Positions 45,966 to 55,542 of a DNA stretch of 64,000 bases are shown here, in pieces. A program made the position numbers and the translations under genes. This stretch comes from G963663365 sp963663365 (GTDB lineage: Bacteria > Hinthialibacterota > Hinthialibacteria > Hinthialibacterales > G963663365): NCBI GenBank assembly GCA_963663365.2, contig CAXXIH010000008.1:2108001-2172000 (forward strand), written 5' to 3'. Each line of letters starts with the position of its first letter. The first letter of the stretch is position 1. The notes beneath the pieces were generated by a model. That model was not told the DNA's origin and made no database searches. It saw only the letters and a program-made list of their open reading frames with translations.

Positions 45966-46315
45966 CACTGCATATATTTCAGCCAGATCGTGATTAAAGT
46001 CCCCGCCGTTGTCATCGAAGCACCAAGTGCGGCAAGACGCTGTAAAAGGCGCGAACGCCTTTCGGCCGCGTCCATCCGGTCGTTATGAATCATCTCTTGA
46101 ATCCCGGAAATCCGTGTTTGAATATCCCCAACTCCCGATTTGATCTCGGCGATTTCCCGTCCCTGTGATTCTTGTACAGCAGCCATCTTGGCGACTTGCA
46201 CGGCGATTTGCTCGAAGCCCGGCTCAATCCTCGCGATGCGCCGTTCATGCTCACGCAACGTTTCAGCATGCCGCGCAAGCCCTTCACGGATGTCTCCTCC
46301 GCCCGTCGGTGTCAT
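45965..46315 (-). CDS. XhlA-like coiled-coil / single-helix lysis protein
   Basis: 116 residues: a long coiled coil (about 15-95) and one C-terminal transmembrane helix (LAALGASMTTAGTLITIW). This is the layout of XhlA-type hemolysin/holin-associated proteins. Placed directly before the endolysin gene, it is the likely export or holin partner. No separate classical multi-helix holin is seen. Confidence 0.65.
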   Translation of the reverse strand: MTPTGGGDIREGLARHAETLREHERRIARIEPGFEQIAVQVAKMAAVQESQGREIAEIKSGVGDIQTRISGIQEMIHNDRMDAAERRSRLLQRLAALGASMTTAGTLITIWLKYMQ

Positions 46316-46323
46316 TGTATTTC

Positions 46324-48081
46324 TCAGCGTGACGTCCCATCGGCGTTGTAGTCATCGCCGTTAGAATCGCGAACACGCAGTTCTTTTGAACCACCATCAA
46401 GCCACCAATAAAGCGCTACATGATTGGAATCGGGCGGCTCGATTGTCGGGGTGCCTACCGGGATATAGAGATTCTTATCAATCACAAAAGTCCGGTCATT
46501 ACCATTCGCTCTGGCAATTTCGTTTCCGCTGGTATCATAAAAAATCGTGTGCGTATTCGTGACTTCGAATAACTTGGTATTCGTCGACATATTCAGCGAT
46601 GAAAGCCACCCCCGGCTTCCACCTGCATTAACCCGGTACACACGAAAAGGTTTATAGGAATGGATCCCATCCGGGATAATTTGCAGATGAATGTAGTCGT
46701 ACGTTCCATCTTCTTCACGAAAATCAAATCCCCAATCGCCATCGTCGTTATCGTCATCCAAAATGATCTGAAGTTGATTGTCGGCACGAATCTCACCCAA
46801 CGTCCCATCGAAATCCAGATCGCTGCCCGATAACATTTCAATTGTATTTCCCGCTTCATCAACGCCCCCGCTTGTCGTCAGGTCATCGTTATCGCCAAGT
46901 GCAGCGGGTGTTGGAATCGGCGTCACCCATCCCTGTGCTCCATCGTTTCGATATCCCCAATAAGCGACCAAAGTCGGTGTCGGATTCGGGCTGGGAAAAG
47001 ATGTCGGTGTATTGATCGCTGTGGCAGTAGGTTTCGGCGTCCAAATCCGAATCGTTACAGTCCCCATATTCTGGCTGATATTGCCGTGCCCTTCGACCAA
47101 AAAGTTTGCATCCCCAGCCAATTCATCCCCATCCACTTTTATATTTCGTGGTGTCGGCCAAACTGTCGGAACAGGCGTTTGATCATGCCATTTGTTATCG
47201 GAAGTTTGATAAACTGCAAAGGCGTTGTTCTCGATTGTGGCATTAAAACTCGTGTCTAAGTCATCACGAAAATAGGATGTACCTTCACCCCCACCACCGC
47301 TGCCGCCGGAAGCTTGCGGCGTGGTCTCCCAAACGCCCCCGGCCGTCAAGTACGGCACATCACCGACATTTGCACCAACAAAATTTGTGTTCGGCTCATC
47401 GCCAAAGGAGATGACTGTTGGATACGGTTTCTCGGTAACTGTAGGAACCGGCGTATACGGTGTTGGCCAGGCCGTGGGCTGAGGCGTACCGTTTACCCAA
47501 GAGGCGCCATCAAAAATTAGAAACTCACCGGAAGATTCACTGTTAAGATCGACATCGTAAAGCTGGTCCAAAACGGTTGCACCGCCCCCGGTTCCCATGC
47601 CTTGAGGTGTCGCCCCCCAAACCACTCCATTCCAATACAGCACATCTCCAGCATCCTTCCCGGTAGTGTTCACATTTGAGAGTGCATCGACTGCAGGAAG
47701 TGTTGGATTAGGTTTCGGAGTCGGCACATTGAAATCGACATAAACGCCGTTTCGAGAAACGTCCATTGCTCCCTGCCCACGCCAATGAAATTCCGAGCTG
47801 TCCATGAGTGTGTCGTTGACATAAAACATCGGATCTTTATCGCTGTAGGTTGGCGCAGGGGTTGGAACATCCACCTCAAATACATACGTTGCATTTTGCA
47901 ATGATGCACTGGCCGGATAGATGCCGGTTGCAGATGGTACCTCTCCTGTGAGTTCGTAATCAAACAGGAATTCATCGGAAACCTGCCAGGGCTGGATCGT
48001 AAAAGAAGCATCGAACTCCGAGGCCTGACAAAATGCAAATAGAAATAAAATAAATAGTATTCCGTTTACTGATTTCATCAT
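46324..48081 (-). CDS. Secreted, Pro/Thr-rich phage fibre-type protein
   Basis: 585 residues. It has a clear Sec signal peptide (SVNGILFILFLFAFCQA). Several modules of about 40-80 residues contain the phage fibre pattern 'LxxxD...GD.L.W.G..W' (for example AGDVLYWNGVVWGATP and SGEFLIFDGASWVN). They are separated by Pro/Thr linkers such as PTPKPNPTLP, PTPYTPVPTV and TPTSFPSPNPTPT. A phage fibre with a signal peptide is unusual. The start overlaps the previous stop by ATGA. A C-terminal part (about 400-585) is rich in Asp/Gly and may be the receptor-binding tip. Confidence 0.65.
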   Translation of the reverse strand: MMKSVNGILFILFLFAFCQASEFDASFTIQPWQVSDEFLFDYELTGEVPSATGIYPASASLQNATYVFEVDVPTPAPTYSDKDPMFYVNDTLMDSSEFHWRGQGAMDVSRNGVYVDFNVPTPKPNPTLPAVDALSNVNTTGKDAGDVLYWNGVVWGATPQGMGTGGGATVLDQLYDVDLNSESSGEFLIFDGASWVNGTPQPTAWPTPYTPVPTVTEKPYPTVISFGDEPNTNFVGANVGDVPYLTAGGVWETTPQASGGSGGGGEGTSYFRDDLDTSFNATIENNAFAVYQTSDNKWHDQTPVPTVWPTPRNIKVDGDELAGDANFLVEGHGNISQNMGTVTIRIWTPKPTATAINTPTSFPSPNPTPTLVAYWGYRNDGAQGWVTPIPTPAALGDNDDLTTSGGVDEAGNTIEMLSGSDLDFDGTLGEIRADNQLQIILDDDNDDGDWGFDFREEDGTYDYIHLQIIPDGIHSYKPFRVYRVNAGGSRGWLSSLNMSTNTKLFEVTNTHTIFYDTSGNEIARANGNDRTFVIDKNLYIPVGTPTIEPPDSNHVALYWWLDGGSKELRVRDSNGDDYNADGTSR

Positions 48082-49355
48082 CGTGCCTCAAGAGTGCTTA
48101 CACGTTGCCTGAGATTCTCGTTTTCCAGCTGAAGTCGGTCGATTTCATTCAATACATGTTGCAGAACCAGTGTGTTATCGACCGCTTGTTGAGATACATC
48201 AATGCCCTTAATGCGATTATTCTGATCTTTTCCAATCCACTGCCTTGGAGTATCGGACGACCAGTCGGCAATAAATCCCAATCTCTCTTGTGTATAAAGA
48301 TCACGGCTGGTTTCGCTGGCATGACGAAGTAGCGCAGCATCTAGTTGATCTTGCGCACTCTCAACAACAATCAATTCCGTGACGGCCGGGATAATAGAAT
48401 CACCCACTTTTCTTTCGGATTTCAGCACAATCTCCCGCTTCACATCTTCAAAATCATTCAGAACGGGTGTTTTAGGAGGCTGCAAATGGAACTTGTGAAT
48501 TTTGGCGTCACGCACTCGCGAAACTGCCTTAGAAATATCGGACTCTTCAATTTCACGAATATTCCGTTTGGCCCAGCTTCCGGAAAGTGTCGTAAAGGCG
48601 GTTGCGGCCACTGTTCCATTAACTTCGAGTTTTGCACTAATGGTTTCCGTGGCGATCCCAATCCCATTTGCTTTTAGAAACATAATATTATTCGATTGTG
48701 ACCTGATGCGCAGGTAATCATCGCCATGCCTATACTCAAATGCACTACGTGTCGGCGCGCTGGCATCCCCAATATACAAACTGCAAATCCTGTCGCATGG
48801 CGACATTAGCTGTATGTAGCAATTACCATCGTCTTCAACAAATAAGTCCGTATCAACAATTGGCGCCAGATCACCGCCGGCGTCACCTTCGAAGATATGC
48901 ACCGGCGCTTCGGCCGAAGAAATGCCGATCCCAAATCCACTTTCTGTATCTGTAAGTGTGCTGTTTGTGAAATTTCCATCGGAATCGGCAACGGGAATAT
49001 AATGTTCCGCGAATTCCGCACTGACCTTCTGGTAAGCGGTATCCCAGTTGGATGTATCACTTACAGAATTGACGAATGAACCCGACGCTTCATTGTAAAC
49101 CATAAAATCGCCGTCTTCCGGATCAATGATCTCGAAAGTAACACCATGAATAACAGCAGTGGCGGCACGGATTGGACGTCCGGATTGAAGAATCGCATCC
49201 AATGCCGCTCGTCGGCTAACACCATCTTGAGTCAGCGCAAACTGCTCCGAACCATCAAAGTCCGAGGCTTCCGGCAATTGTGAAAATTTAACAACATCGG
49301 CAAAACCGACACCGCCGCAAAATACAACAAATACAAAAAGCAGAATTCGACACAT
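48078..49355 (-). CDS. Fibre protein with signal peptide and S74 self-cleaving chaperone domain
   Basis: 425 residues. A Sec signal (ILLFVFVVFCGGVGFA) comes first, then a phage-fibre N-terminal motif (KFSQLPEASDFDGSEQFALT), a beta-rich shaft, and a C-terminal S74 intramolecular chaperone. The catalytic Ser258/Lys263 dyad is in SGSWAKRNI, with the expected S-x4-K spacing, and ends in a coiled coil (DRLQLENENLRQRVSTLE). After trimer assembly the tail is cut off. GAGG precedes the start. Confidence 0.75.
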   Translation of the reverse strand: MCRILLFVFVVFCGGVGFADVVKFSQLPEASDFDGSEQFALTQDGVSRRAALDAILQSGRPIRAATAVIHGVTFEIIDPEDGDFMVYNEASGSFVNSVSDTSNWDTAYQKVSAEFAEHYIPVADSDGNFTNSTLTDTESGFGIGISSAEAPVHIFEGDAGGDLAPIVDTDLFVEDDGNCYIQLMSPCDRICSLYIGDASAPTRSAFEYRHGDDYLRIRSQSNNIMFLKANGIGIATETISAKLEVNGTVAATAFTTLSGSWAKRNIREIEESDISKAVSRVRDAKIHKFHLQPPKTPVLNDFEDVKREIVLKSERKVGDSIIPAVTELIVVESAQDQLDAALLRHASETSRDLYTQERLGFIADWSSDTPRQWIGKDQNNRIKGIDVSQQAVDNTLVLQHVLNEIDRLQLENENLRQRVSTLEAR

Positions 49356-49357
49356 AG

Positions 49358-49972
49358 TTATTCCTCACGGACAATCGCATAGCATTCATCTTCAGTAACA
49401 AATGCATCCCCATCCTCGGTAGCAATACAATCGGGGAAAGGGCCATAGGTTCCATAGAGCCATGTGACACGGCTTGAACATGTTGAACGTGATGTTAGTT
49501 GAGAGGATCGGCGGAGCATGAATCCATCAATGCGTGCCGGAGATGAATCTGTGGTTGAAAATTCAATCAATCCATCAGGCCAATGCACGCCGTTGACAGA
49601 GACAGTCAGCACCTTGTCTGCATAGAATCCAAAAGTCGCCGAGAAAATATCGGCGTCAGGCCCCCAAAAACCGGGGCCACGGTCACCTGGAATTCGTAAG
49701 ATATCTGTCGCATAAGCTATCTCAGATACACTGGGAATACCTGCATGGCTATGCAATTCCGTGATTTCCCCGCCGGTCAGTTCTTGAAGTATTTCCCCGG
49801 TTAATGTGACATCATCAACAACCGCGCTTGCGGCATAGATGGCATCGCGCACAATTAGATTGCGTGGAATCCAAGAATAGGGTTGAGGTTTCTCGGTTGG
49901 CGGATGAGCATCAGCACCAACAGTCACAATCACCATACAGACCAAGCCCATAAATTTTCGAACACTAAACAT
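49358..49972 (-). CDS. Signal-peptide protein in the phage fibre block
   Basis: From the ATG at 49972 (GAGG 7 nt upstream, overlapping the previous stop by 8 bases), 204 residues. A signal peptide (SVRKFMGLVCMVIVTVGADA) is followed by a beta-rich region. It includes GFYADKVLTVSVNGVHWPDG and SSQLTSRSTCSS, with no known domain. Position suggests a baseplate or fibre-attachment protein. The third of three tandem signal-bearing phage proteins. Confidence 0.5.
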   Translation of the reverse strand: MFSVRKFMGLVCMVIVTVGADAHPPTEKPQPYSWIPRNLIVRDAIYAASAVVDDVTLTGEILQELTGGEITELHSHAGIPSVSEIAYATDILRIPGDRGPGFWGPDADIFSATFGFYADKVLTVSVNGVHWPDGLIEFSTTDSSPARIDGFMLRRSSQLTSRSTCSSRVTWLYGTYGPFPDCIATEDGDAFVTEDECYAIVREE

Positions 49973-52745
49973 AGGCAATCCTCACATCGTCATCCGGTCC
50001 CACAGACATGCCATGAAACTGCAACCGGTTTCCGGTAAGACTCCATTCTCCTGTTGTGTCTGATGCATCTGTCATTCGGCGTAGGAGCGCATTTCCGGCT
50101 TGCACCATAAGCGCACAGCTGCCTGAAACCGTTGGAAGCGTGATAGCGGTGACCTGCGTGGCAAGTTCAGGGCGGTACCATTGATGCATGGTTCCATTCC
50201 AGGTGGTCAGCTGCTGTGACCAAAATGACTTGGCACTGTCTTCAAGAATCAGATCACCCGGATCGACGATAAACAGACCGGGTTCAGTTCCTTCGGCGGC
50301 CCTGTGCAAAGATCGTTTTTGAAAACGCTCACGGTCCAAAGCCCGCACATGTTCCAGGCATTCCAAAATCACATGCTGCGTATCATCCGGGCGTATAGAC
50401 ACAATACGAAACGGACGGCGTGCGTATCCTGCTGGCGCATACGTGACTGAAATCAAATCCATGGGACAACGCCGGAATCCCTGTGCTGGTACACGAAAAC
50501 GGCAGCTTTGCAGTTGATAACGCGCCGCTCGTGTGATGTAACTCGCAATAAGTTCTGCTTGAACACGCCGTGTAATCCCCGAAAGCCTCACAACACCGGC
50601 GCGAATCCGCCGCTCTTCGCGCTGCCGCAATTCATCGTCAACAGTCACAGCGGTCGGGTAATAAAGATTCTCCGCATCCCGGAATACAACAATAAATCGA
50701 TTGGGAGTATCGCGTAACGAGGGATACTCATAAGAGAAGGTGCCGTGTAAGATATCGTCTTCATCGAAATGTTGCTGAATCGGCCCATCTTCAAACAAAC
50801 GCAGGCTGATCTGCCCATCCTGCTCGATTAGCGCGCCACAAAAAGTGGCCAGTATCTCTTCAAGATGCCTTCCCAGCGGCATTGTTTGGTCAAGCACAAT
50901 ATCCAGACAGTAACGGGGAGGACGATGATTGCTGGCCTGGATAACCTGCACCAAAACCATTTTGCCCACAGGAATATTTGCACCACCGGGATATTTTTTA
51001 TGGTCGATTACACGCACGGTTTGTGTGGTCAAGAAGCCGGCCAGCCGGATTCCCGTTACCGATTCAATGGCATCGAAATCAATTCGTCCACGCAGTTCGC
51101 CATCATAATCGATAGCATTCCAATCTTCATCATTCTCAGGATCGGGATCGAGGACTGTCGAATATTCAAGCGAACCGACTTGCGTATATTCCGGGAAAGC
51201 CAATTCGACAGCGCCAATGGTTGTCGGTTTGATGTATCCCGACTCATCTTGAAAGACAATCGCTACATATGGATTTTCAACAGATTCACTGAGATCCAAA
51301 TAGAGACAACCTTCATAATTATCTATCAGATCGAGAAGATTAGCGGCCTTAATCGCTTGACGGTTCCATCGATTCAATTCACGAATTTCAAAGAAGCCGC
51401 CTTCCTCAAAGAGCCAACAATTTGTCAGCACTTCAGCGCGTCCCGGCAAGGCAATGTTTTGCCCTAGACGAACACGGCTGGAATCATCATCATCGACAAG
51501 TTCATCGGCGCGCGCTTCAGCCCGTTCAAATGAAGTCCGGTCGATTTCGTCTCCCTCAACTCCCGCACCGATTCGCGAATCACATAAAAGCGTATAAAGA
51601 ATACGTGCCGGATTTCGCGAGAAAGTGGACATATACGGATGATCGGCGGTAATACGATAGACGCTATCCGTAGCGATATTTTCGGCCTGAACATCCGGTC
51701 CGGTGAACTTCTGGCTAAAGCCGCCGTTATGCGTCAGTTCCAAACGCCTATTGTGTTCTGTCCATCCTACATCGTTCCAAATTCCGGCAGGTTGATTCAG
51801 CCCCGTATGCGTCAATAATTGAAATGTCCCATGGCCGGATGAACTTCGTTGAACAATAAGCCGTGTTTGGTCCGATGCGGTTGGAGTGCTGTAGATAACT
51901 TCCCATTCATTCGATGCGCCGGTTACGCTGTTTAGGCCATCCTGAATGGCATGGGCAATCCCGCCGGAAGATGTGGCATAGGTCGTTAAATGATATACGC
52001 CTGGCGTTATCGAAGCGCTCAGATAACCGTCCTCGCCTAGATCGCTGTCATAAAAATCAAGAAAACGATTATGGTCTCCAATCTGAATATGTCCATAATT
52101 TCCAGCATCGCTGGGATCGTCATAGATACGGCGGCATCGATACCCATCGATAGTCCACGATAAAGGCGGAATTAGCCCGGCCGTCGATTCCAATGTTGCC
52201 CGAAGATGCACCCAAACCAATGCCGTAAATGGATAGTCTTGTTCCGGCTCCAAAAAGTATTTTGTATCATCTTGTGCTTCTAAGGCTTCCGCCCCCCAAG
52301 TTCGAAATCCATTATTAGCCTCGCCAAGAAATGCCTTGGGACCACGTACAACAAAATCTTCGGAATTAGATTTCGGAGGTGTATTCAGAGCACGAATATC
52401 AAAGACATCGCTGATCGGTCCTTCACTAAGGCCATACACCGTATTGATATAACGATCTCTTCCCCGCTCATCCGTTTCCAGAACATTACCGCTTACACGC
52501 ACCCGCCCAAAGACAATTGGAACAGGCTTAACGCCGCTAACTTCAGGCTGGGGCTGGTCAAACTGATAAATCGAGGGAGTGCGGTTTTCTTGTAGCTGGC
52601 TCAGAAGTGTTCGCGCACCCAATGAGAGCCCGGTAGAAAAAGCAACAGAGCCGATTCCTGCCAAAAGACTGCCTGAACCATAGGCACTTTTGCCGGCTGA
52701 AGATGTTCTGACACTACGAAAGTATTCCGTTAATAGATCTACCAT
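49965..52745 (-). CDS. Tail tip / baseplate protein, gpJ-like
   Basis: 926 residues from the ATG at 52745, which overlaps the NlpC stop by 7 bases (an upstream start at 52781 is less likely). The early motif KPVPIVFGRVRVSGNV and later LYTLLCDSRIGAG-like and KMVLVQVIQA stretches match phage tail tip / host-specificity proteins of the gpJ or GTA gp15-like group. It probably forms the tail tip to which the fibre proteins encoded next attach. Confidence 0.75.
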   Translation of the reverse strand: MVDLLTEYFRSVRTSSAGKSAYGSGSLLAGIGSVAFSTGLSLGARTLLSQLQENRTPSIYQFDQPQPEVSGVKPVPIVFGRVRVSGNVLETDERGRDRYINTVYGLSEGPISDVFDIRALNTPPKSNSEDFVVRGPKAFLGEANNGFRTWGAEALEAQDDTKYFLEPEQDYPFTALVWVHLRATLESTAGLIPPLSWTIDGYRCRRIYDDPSDAGNYGHIQIGDHNRFLDFYDSDLGEDGYLSASITPGVYHLTTYATSSGGIAHAIQDGLNSVTGASNEWEVIYSTPTASDQTRLIVQRSSSGHGTFQLLTHTGLNQPAGIWNDVGWTEHNRRLELTHNGGFSQKFTGPDVQAENIATDSVYRITADHPYMSTFSRNPARILYTLLCDSRIGAGVEGDEIDRTSFERAEARADELVDDDDSSRVRLGQNIALPGRAEVLTNCWLFEEGGFFEIRELNRWNRQAIKAANLLDLIDNYEGCLYLDLSESVENPYVAIVFQDESGYIKPTTIGAVELAFPEYTQVGSLEYSTVLDPDPENDEDWNAIDYDGELRGRIDFDAIESVTGIRLAGFLTTQTVRVIDHKKYPGGANIPVGKMVLVQVIQASNHRPPRYCLDIVLDQTMPLGRHLEEILATFCGALIEQDGQISLRLFEDGPIQQHFDEDDILHGTFSYEYPSLRDTPNRFIVVFRDAENLYYPTAVTVDDELRQREERRIRAGVVRLSGITRRVQAELIASYITRAARYQLQSCRFRVPAQGFRRCPMDLISVTYAPAGYARRPFRIVSIRPDDTQHVILECLEHVRALDRERFQKRSLHRAAEGTEPGLFIVDPGDLILEDSAKSFWSQQLTTWNGTMHQWYRPELATQVTAITLPTVSGSCALMVQAGNALLRRMTDASDTTGEWSLTGNRLQFHGMSVGPDDDVRIAYV

Positions 52746-53164
52746 GGTCCCATTAGTCCCAAACGCCAGCGCCGCGCCCAAACAGAGCCGGGATAAAGCC
52801 TGTCAAGCAAAACACCGTCTTGAGTCGCATGAATAAACCCGGGAAGTTCACAGGCAATTCCCACATGATTGAGTCGTCTTCCCAATCCGAAAACCAAAAG
52901 ATCTCCGGCTCGTACCGCATCCAAGATTTCTGTCATTCTCCAGCCGGACATTTCGATTGTCTGCAACACATGAGCCCGCCCCTCATAGACGGCTTCGGAA
53001 AACTGAGGCAATGAAATCGAAGTACAGGCAAACACATCTCGAACAAACTCAAAACAGGTCGGTTTGCCTGTTGTTCCAACGCACTCATAAGCCGCCTTTA
53101 AGATTCGGTTAGGCGGAAGGTCAAAGGTTTGCGTTGTGTGTCCCGTACTCTCTGAAATCCGCAA
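52739..53164 (-). CDS. NlpC/P60 tail peptidase
   Basis: C-terminal 130 residues have the NlpC/P60 pattern: catalytic Cys in KPTCFEFVRDVF, His in RRLNHVGIA and a third polar residue in FIHATQDG. Equivalent to GTA gp14 / lambda gpK tail tip hydrolases that open peptidoglycan during DNA entry. The start is uncertain: the frame continues upstream across the DUF2163 gene to 53260, and the TTG at 53164 gives the shortest overlap. No ATG lies close to the true domain start. Confidence 0.65.
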   Translation of the reverse strand: MRISESTGHTTQTFDLPPNRILKAAYECVGTTGKPTCFEFVRDVFACTSISLPQFSEAVYEGRAHVLQTIEMSGWRMTEILDAVRAGDLLVFGLGRRLNHVGIACELPGFIHATQDGVLLDRLYPGSVWARRWRLGLMGPW

Positions 53165-54060
53165 TGGCGCGGTTCCGTTGCGAGAGCCCCGCTGACTACT
53201 TGAGCGAGCGGGTAATAGGCATCCGTCACAAGAGCGCACGCTTCCCATGTCTTTGGACATCCTCGTATGATCGAAAAAACATCGCCGGGAATTGGCTTCT
53301 CATCGAGTGGCATATCCAGATACACACGCCGGTCGCTTTGCCTAAAACGCACCGCATGACGCGCCACAGGATAAGAGACACGCTTTCCGGCCAGCTGACT
53401 AAAATGCACAGTTCCAAAATCCCAATGTCCCTGCGATTGCACCAATTGATTCGACACAAAAGACCAGGACGTTGCCTCACTGGGATCGGTGCTTACAAAA
53501 ACGTCATCCATGCGCACGGGCAAATAGGGATGATTTGAATCGGGTATTGTCGCAACTGTGTTGATATCGATCCCGCACCACTGGTCGCCAAAGGTCCATT
53601 GGCACGTCTGCTGGTACATCCTTAACGGTAACGAAAAGTGTTGAAACGAATGCCGCGAAAAGCACCCGAGTTGAATCGAGAGTTCATCGGCGATAACACG
53701 GTCAACAGTTCCCCGGAAAAGTTCGTAATATTCGCTGCTGACATCTAAAAGATCGGCAAATACAACTTTCAGGATGACTTGGCTTCCACGTACATCACGC
53801 TTGGACAGAAGCGCAGTATAGCTTTGGTCAACATTGCCGATACGAAACGCGAGTGAATTCTCACTTGTACGGGCATCGCTACGTAGCGGTTCCCTCTCAA
53901 TTGGGCATGCCGCATAGTCAATACCATCGAAATGAATATCGTCCGGCTGATTGGCCGCTAGGTAAATTCGTTCGCCTGTTCCCGGTAAAACAAATTCATA
54001 CAGATCGATCGGCTTGCTTTCGCGTTCGCGCCATGGTTCTTTAAAATTTGTGGAAACCAT
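53098..54060 (-). CDS. DUF2163 / BR0599-type tail protein
   Basis: 320 residues. ESKPIDLYEFVLPGTGERIYLA at the start, and conserved cysteines near 150-165 (QTCQWTFGDQWCG), near 262 (CPKTWEACAL) and near 297 (RHCGF), match the DUF2163/BR0599 family (GTA gp13; related to lambda gpL, which holds an iron-sulfur cluster). Four such cysteines fit a metal or cluster site. Follows the DUF2460-like gene by 9 bases. Confidence 0.8.
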   Translation of the reverse strand: MVSTNFKEPWRERESKPIDLYEFVLPGTGERIYLAANQPDDIHFDGIDYAACPIEREPLRSDARTSENSLAFRIGNVDQSYTALLSKRDVRGSQVILKVVFADLLDVSSEYYELFRGTVDRVIADELSIQLGCFSRHSFQHFSLPLRMYQQTCQWTFGDQWCGIDINTVATIPDSNHPYLPVRMDDVFVSTDPSEATSWSFVSNQLVQSQGHWDFGTVHFSQLAGKRVSYPVARHAVRFRQSDRRVYLDMPLDEKPIPGDVFSIIRGCPKTWEACALVTDAYYPLAQVVSGALATEPRHCGFQRVRDTQRKPLTFRLTES

Positions 54061-54069
54061 TAAAAGCCT

Positions 54070-55059
54070 CTAATCCATCAACGATTCACGTATCGTGAGA
54101 TCAATTGAGCGCTGGGAGCCGATATGCTGCATCTCTTCCCGGGATGTGCCGATAAACGATGCAGCTGTGACCGCTTCCACAATGCAATTCGCCGCGAATG
54201 TCGTAGTTATGGTTGGCAAAGGATCGATACCGATTTCATGCCCGCATACAGTCGCAATCACAGCCAACCCATAGGTCCACTGAGAACTTGGATGCGGATC
54301 ATAGATCGCCAACGTTTGCCCATATTGGGTAACCGACCGGCGCCCTTTATAGATTTTCTCATTGAGCCGGTTTTCCGTATTACGAAATCCGATAGTGCCC
54401 AATAGGCTTTGCGCATCGGGATATCCGAAATGTTCGCCTTCTCTTTCCAATCCCAAGAGACTGAATGTTACTGTGCTCGCAATCTCAAACCTTCGTTCCG
54501 TGACTGTTGTGCGAACAGAATAAGCGCCAGCCAGCCCTGCCGAATTGAGACGGTTGGTCAACACATCGGCCAGACTTCGCAAGCCGGTATAGTCCCCGGC
54601 AGGCACTGTCACAATGACATCATCCATACGGCCGAGTGCGGGGGATTCATTAATTTTGATACGGTCATTGACTCCCGCTTCGATCTGTAAATGCAATGCG
54701 TGAAATGGAATCTGGCTAAGGGTTACAACGCTATAAGGTTTTAGGCTGAGCGTTGTGCATCCAATAGCCAAAGGCTCCGCCAACCGCGCCTCCATACAAA
54801 AAGACGGCATTAAGAATGCTTCGGACGGTCCGGCTCGTTTTTGCCAAAAGTCACGAATCGCATAAATCCCCGGTGAATTGTTTGGCGTAAGTTCAGGCCG
54901 CGCCTGATAAACCAAACGCCATGCCCGGCGTGTGCTTCCGCCCCACCGGTCATAACTCTGCCGTACGCCGGAACTGGATTCGCTGCTATGGACGGCGGCT
55001 TCCTCTCGGGTCGCCACTCGGTCCGGGAAGGGCCATCGTGGATAAATTCCGCTAGTCAT
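54070..55059 (-). CDS. DUF2460-like phage tail protein
   Basis: 329 residues. The N-terminal region has a W.R.W.LVYQAR motif and RDFWQKRAGPSEAF, close to the pattern of DUF2460/GTA gp12 and other distal tail proteins. The C-terminal half is beta-rich. Order and family assignment fit the four-gene set DUF2460-like, DUF2163, NlpC/P60, gpJ-like found in GTA and siphophage tails. Family match is by eye. Confidence 0.6.
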   Translation of the reverse strand: MTSGIYPRWPFPDRVATREEAAVHSSESSSGVRQSYDRWGGSTRRAWRLVYQARPELTPNNSPGIYAIRDFWQKRAGPSEAFLMPSFCMEARLAEPLAIGCTTLSLKPYSVVTLSQIPFHALHLQIEAGVNDRIKINESPALGRMDDVIVTVPAGDYTGLRSLADVLTNRLNSAGLAGAYSVRTTVTERRFEIASTVTFSLLGLEREGEHFGYPDAQSLLGTIGFRNTENRLNEKIYKGRRSVTQYGQTLAIYDPHPSSQWTYGLAVIATVCGHEIGIDPLPTITTTFAANCIVEAVTAASFIGTSREEMQHIGSQRSIDLTIRESLMD

Positions 55060-55064
55060 TGTTT

Positions 55065-55532
55065 CTATAGAAAAAGGGGATTCCCCCGCCCGCGTTCACG
55101 CTGAATCAAAGTTCCCAGCACATCGGGATTGCGAGATAAAATTTCCATCAGCCTGCGTTCAATAAGGCCGTCTATTTCAAGTTCTGATTCAAGGGATCGC
55201 TCGACACTTGGTTCTACGTCAAAGGAAATCCAATCTTGGGATTCCATAAGGTCGCGGCGTTGAAACTCATTTAGAGAACTTGAGTTAAAAGAAAAATCGT
55301 CAGGTCTTACTGTTTCTGTGAAAGCAACATCCAAAACCGGATACGGCGCCTGTTGAATACGGGGAACCAGATCGGCTCCGTATTCGGAAAATTCTTTTTC
55401 ATCATCATCCGCCCATCGCTCTGCATTGTTGAATGCATTCGGCGCATGAATGGCTGCCGTCTTACCGAACTGCTGCACCAATCGCTGAATTCCGCGAGAT
55501 GCGGCCAGAAGTCTCTTAAGTGTTTCAAACAT
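55065..55532 (-). CDS. Small helical protein at the tape-measure position
   Basis: 155 residues, N-terminal amphipathic stretch (MFETLKRLLAASRGIQRL) and an acidic C-terminal helix (SLESELEIDGLIERRLMEI). It lies exactly where a siphophage would carry a tape measure of several hundred residues, between the tail tube-like and DUF2460-like genes, but is far too short. It may be a vestigial tape measure or an assembly helper. Confidence 0.4.
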   Translation of the reverse strand: MFETLKRLLAASRGIQRLVQQFGKTAAIHAPNAFNNAERWADDDEKEFSEYGADLVPRIQQAPYPVLDVAFTETVRPDDFSFNSSSLNEFQRRDLMESQDWISFDVEPSVERSLESELEIDGLIERRLMEILSRNPDVLGTLIQRERGRGNPLFL

Positions 55533-55542
55533 GTGCGCTTCT

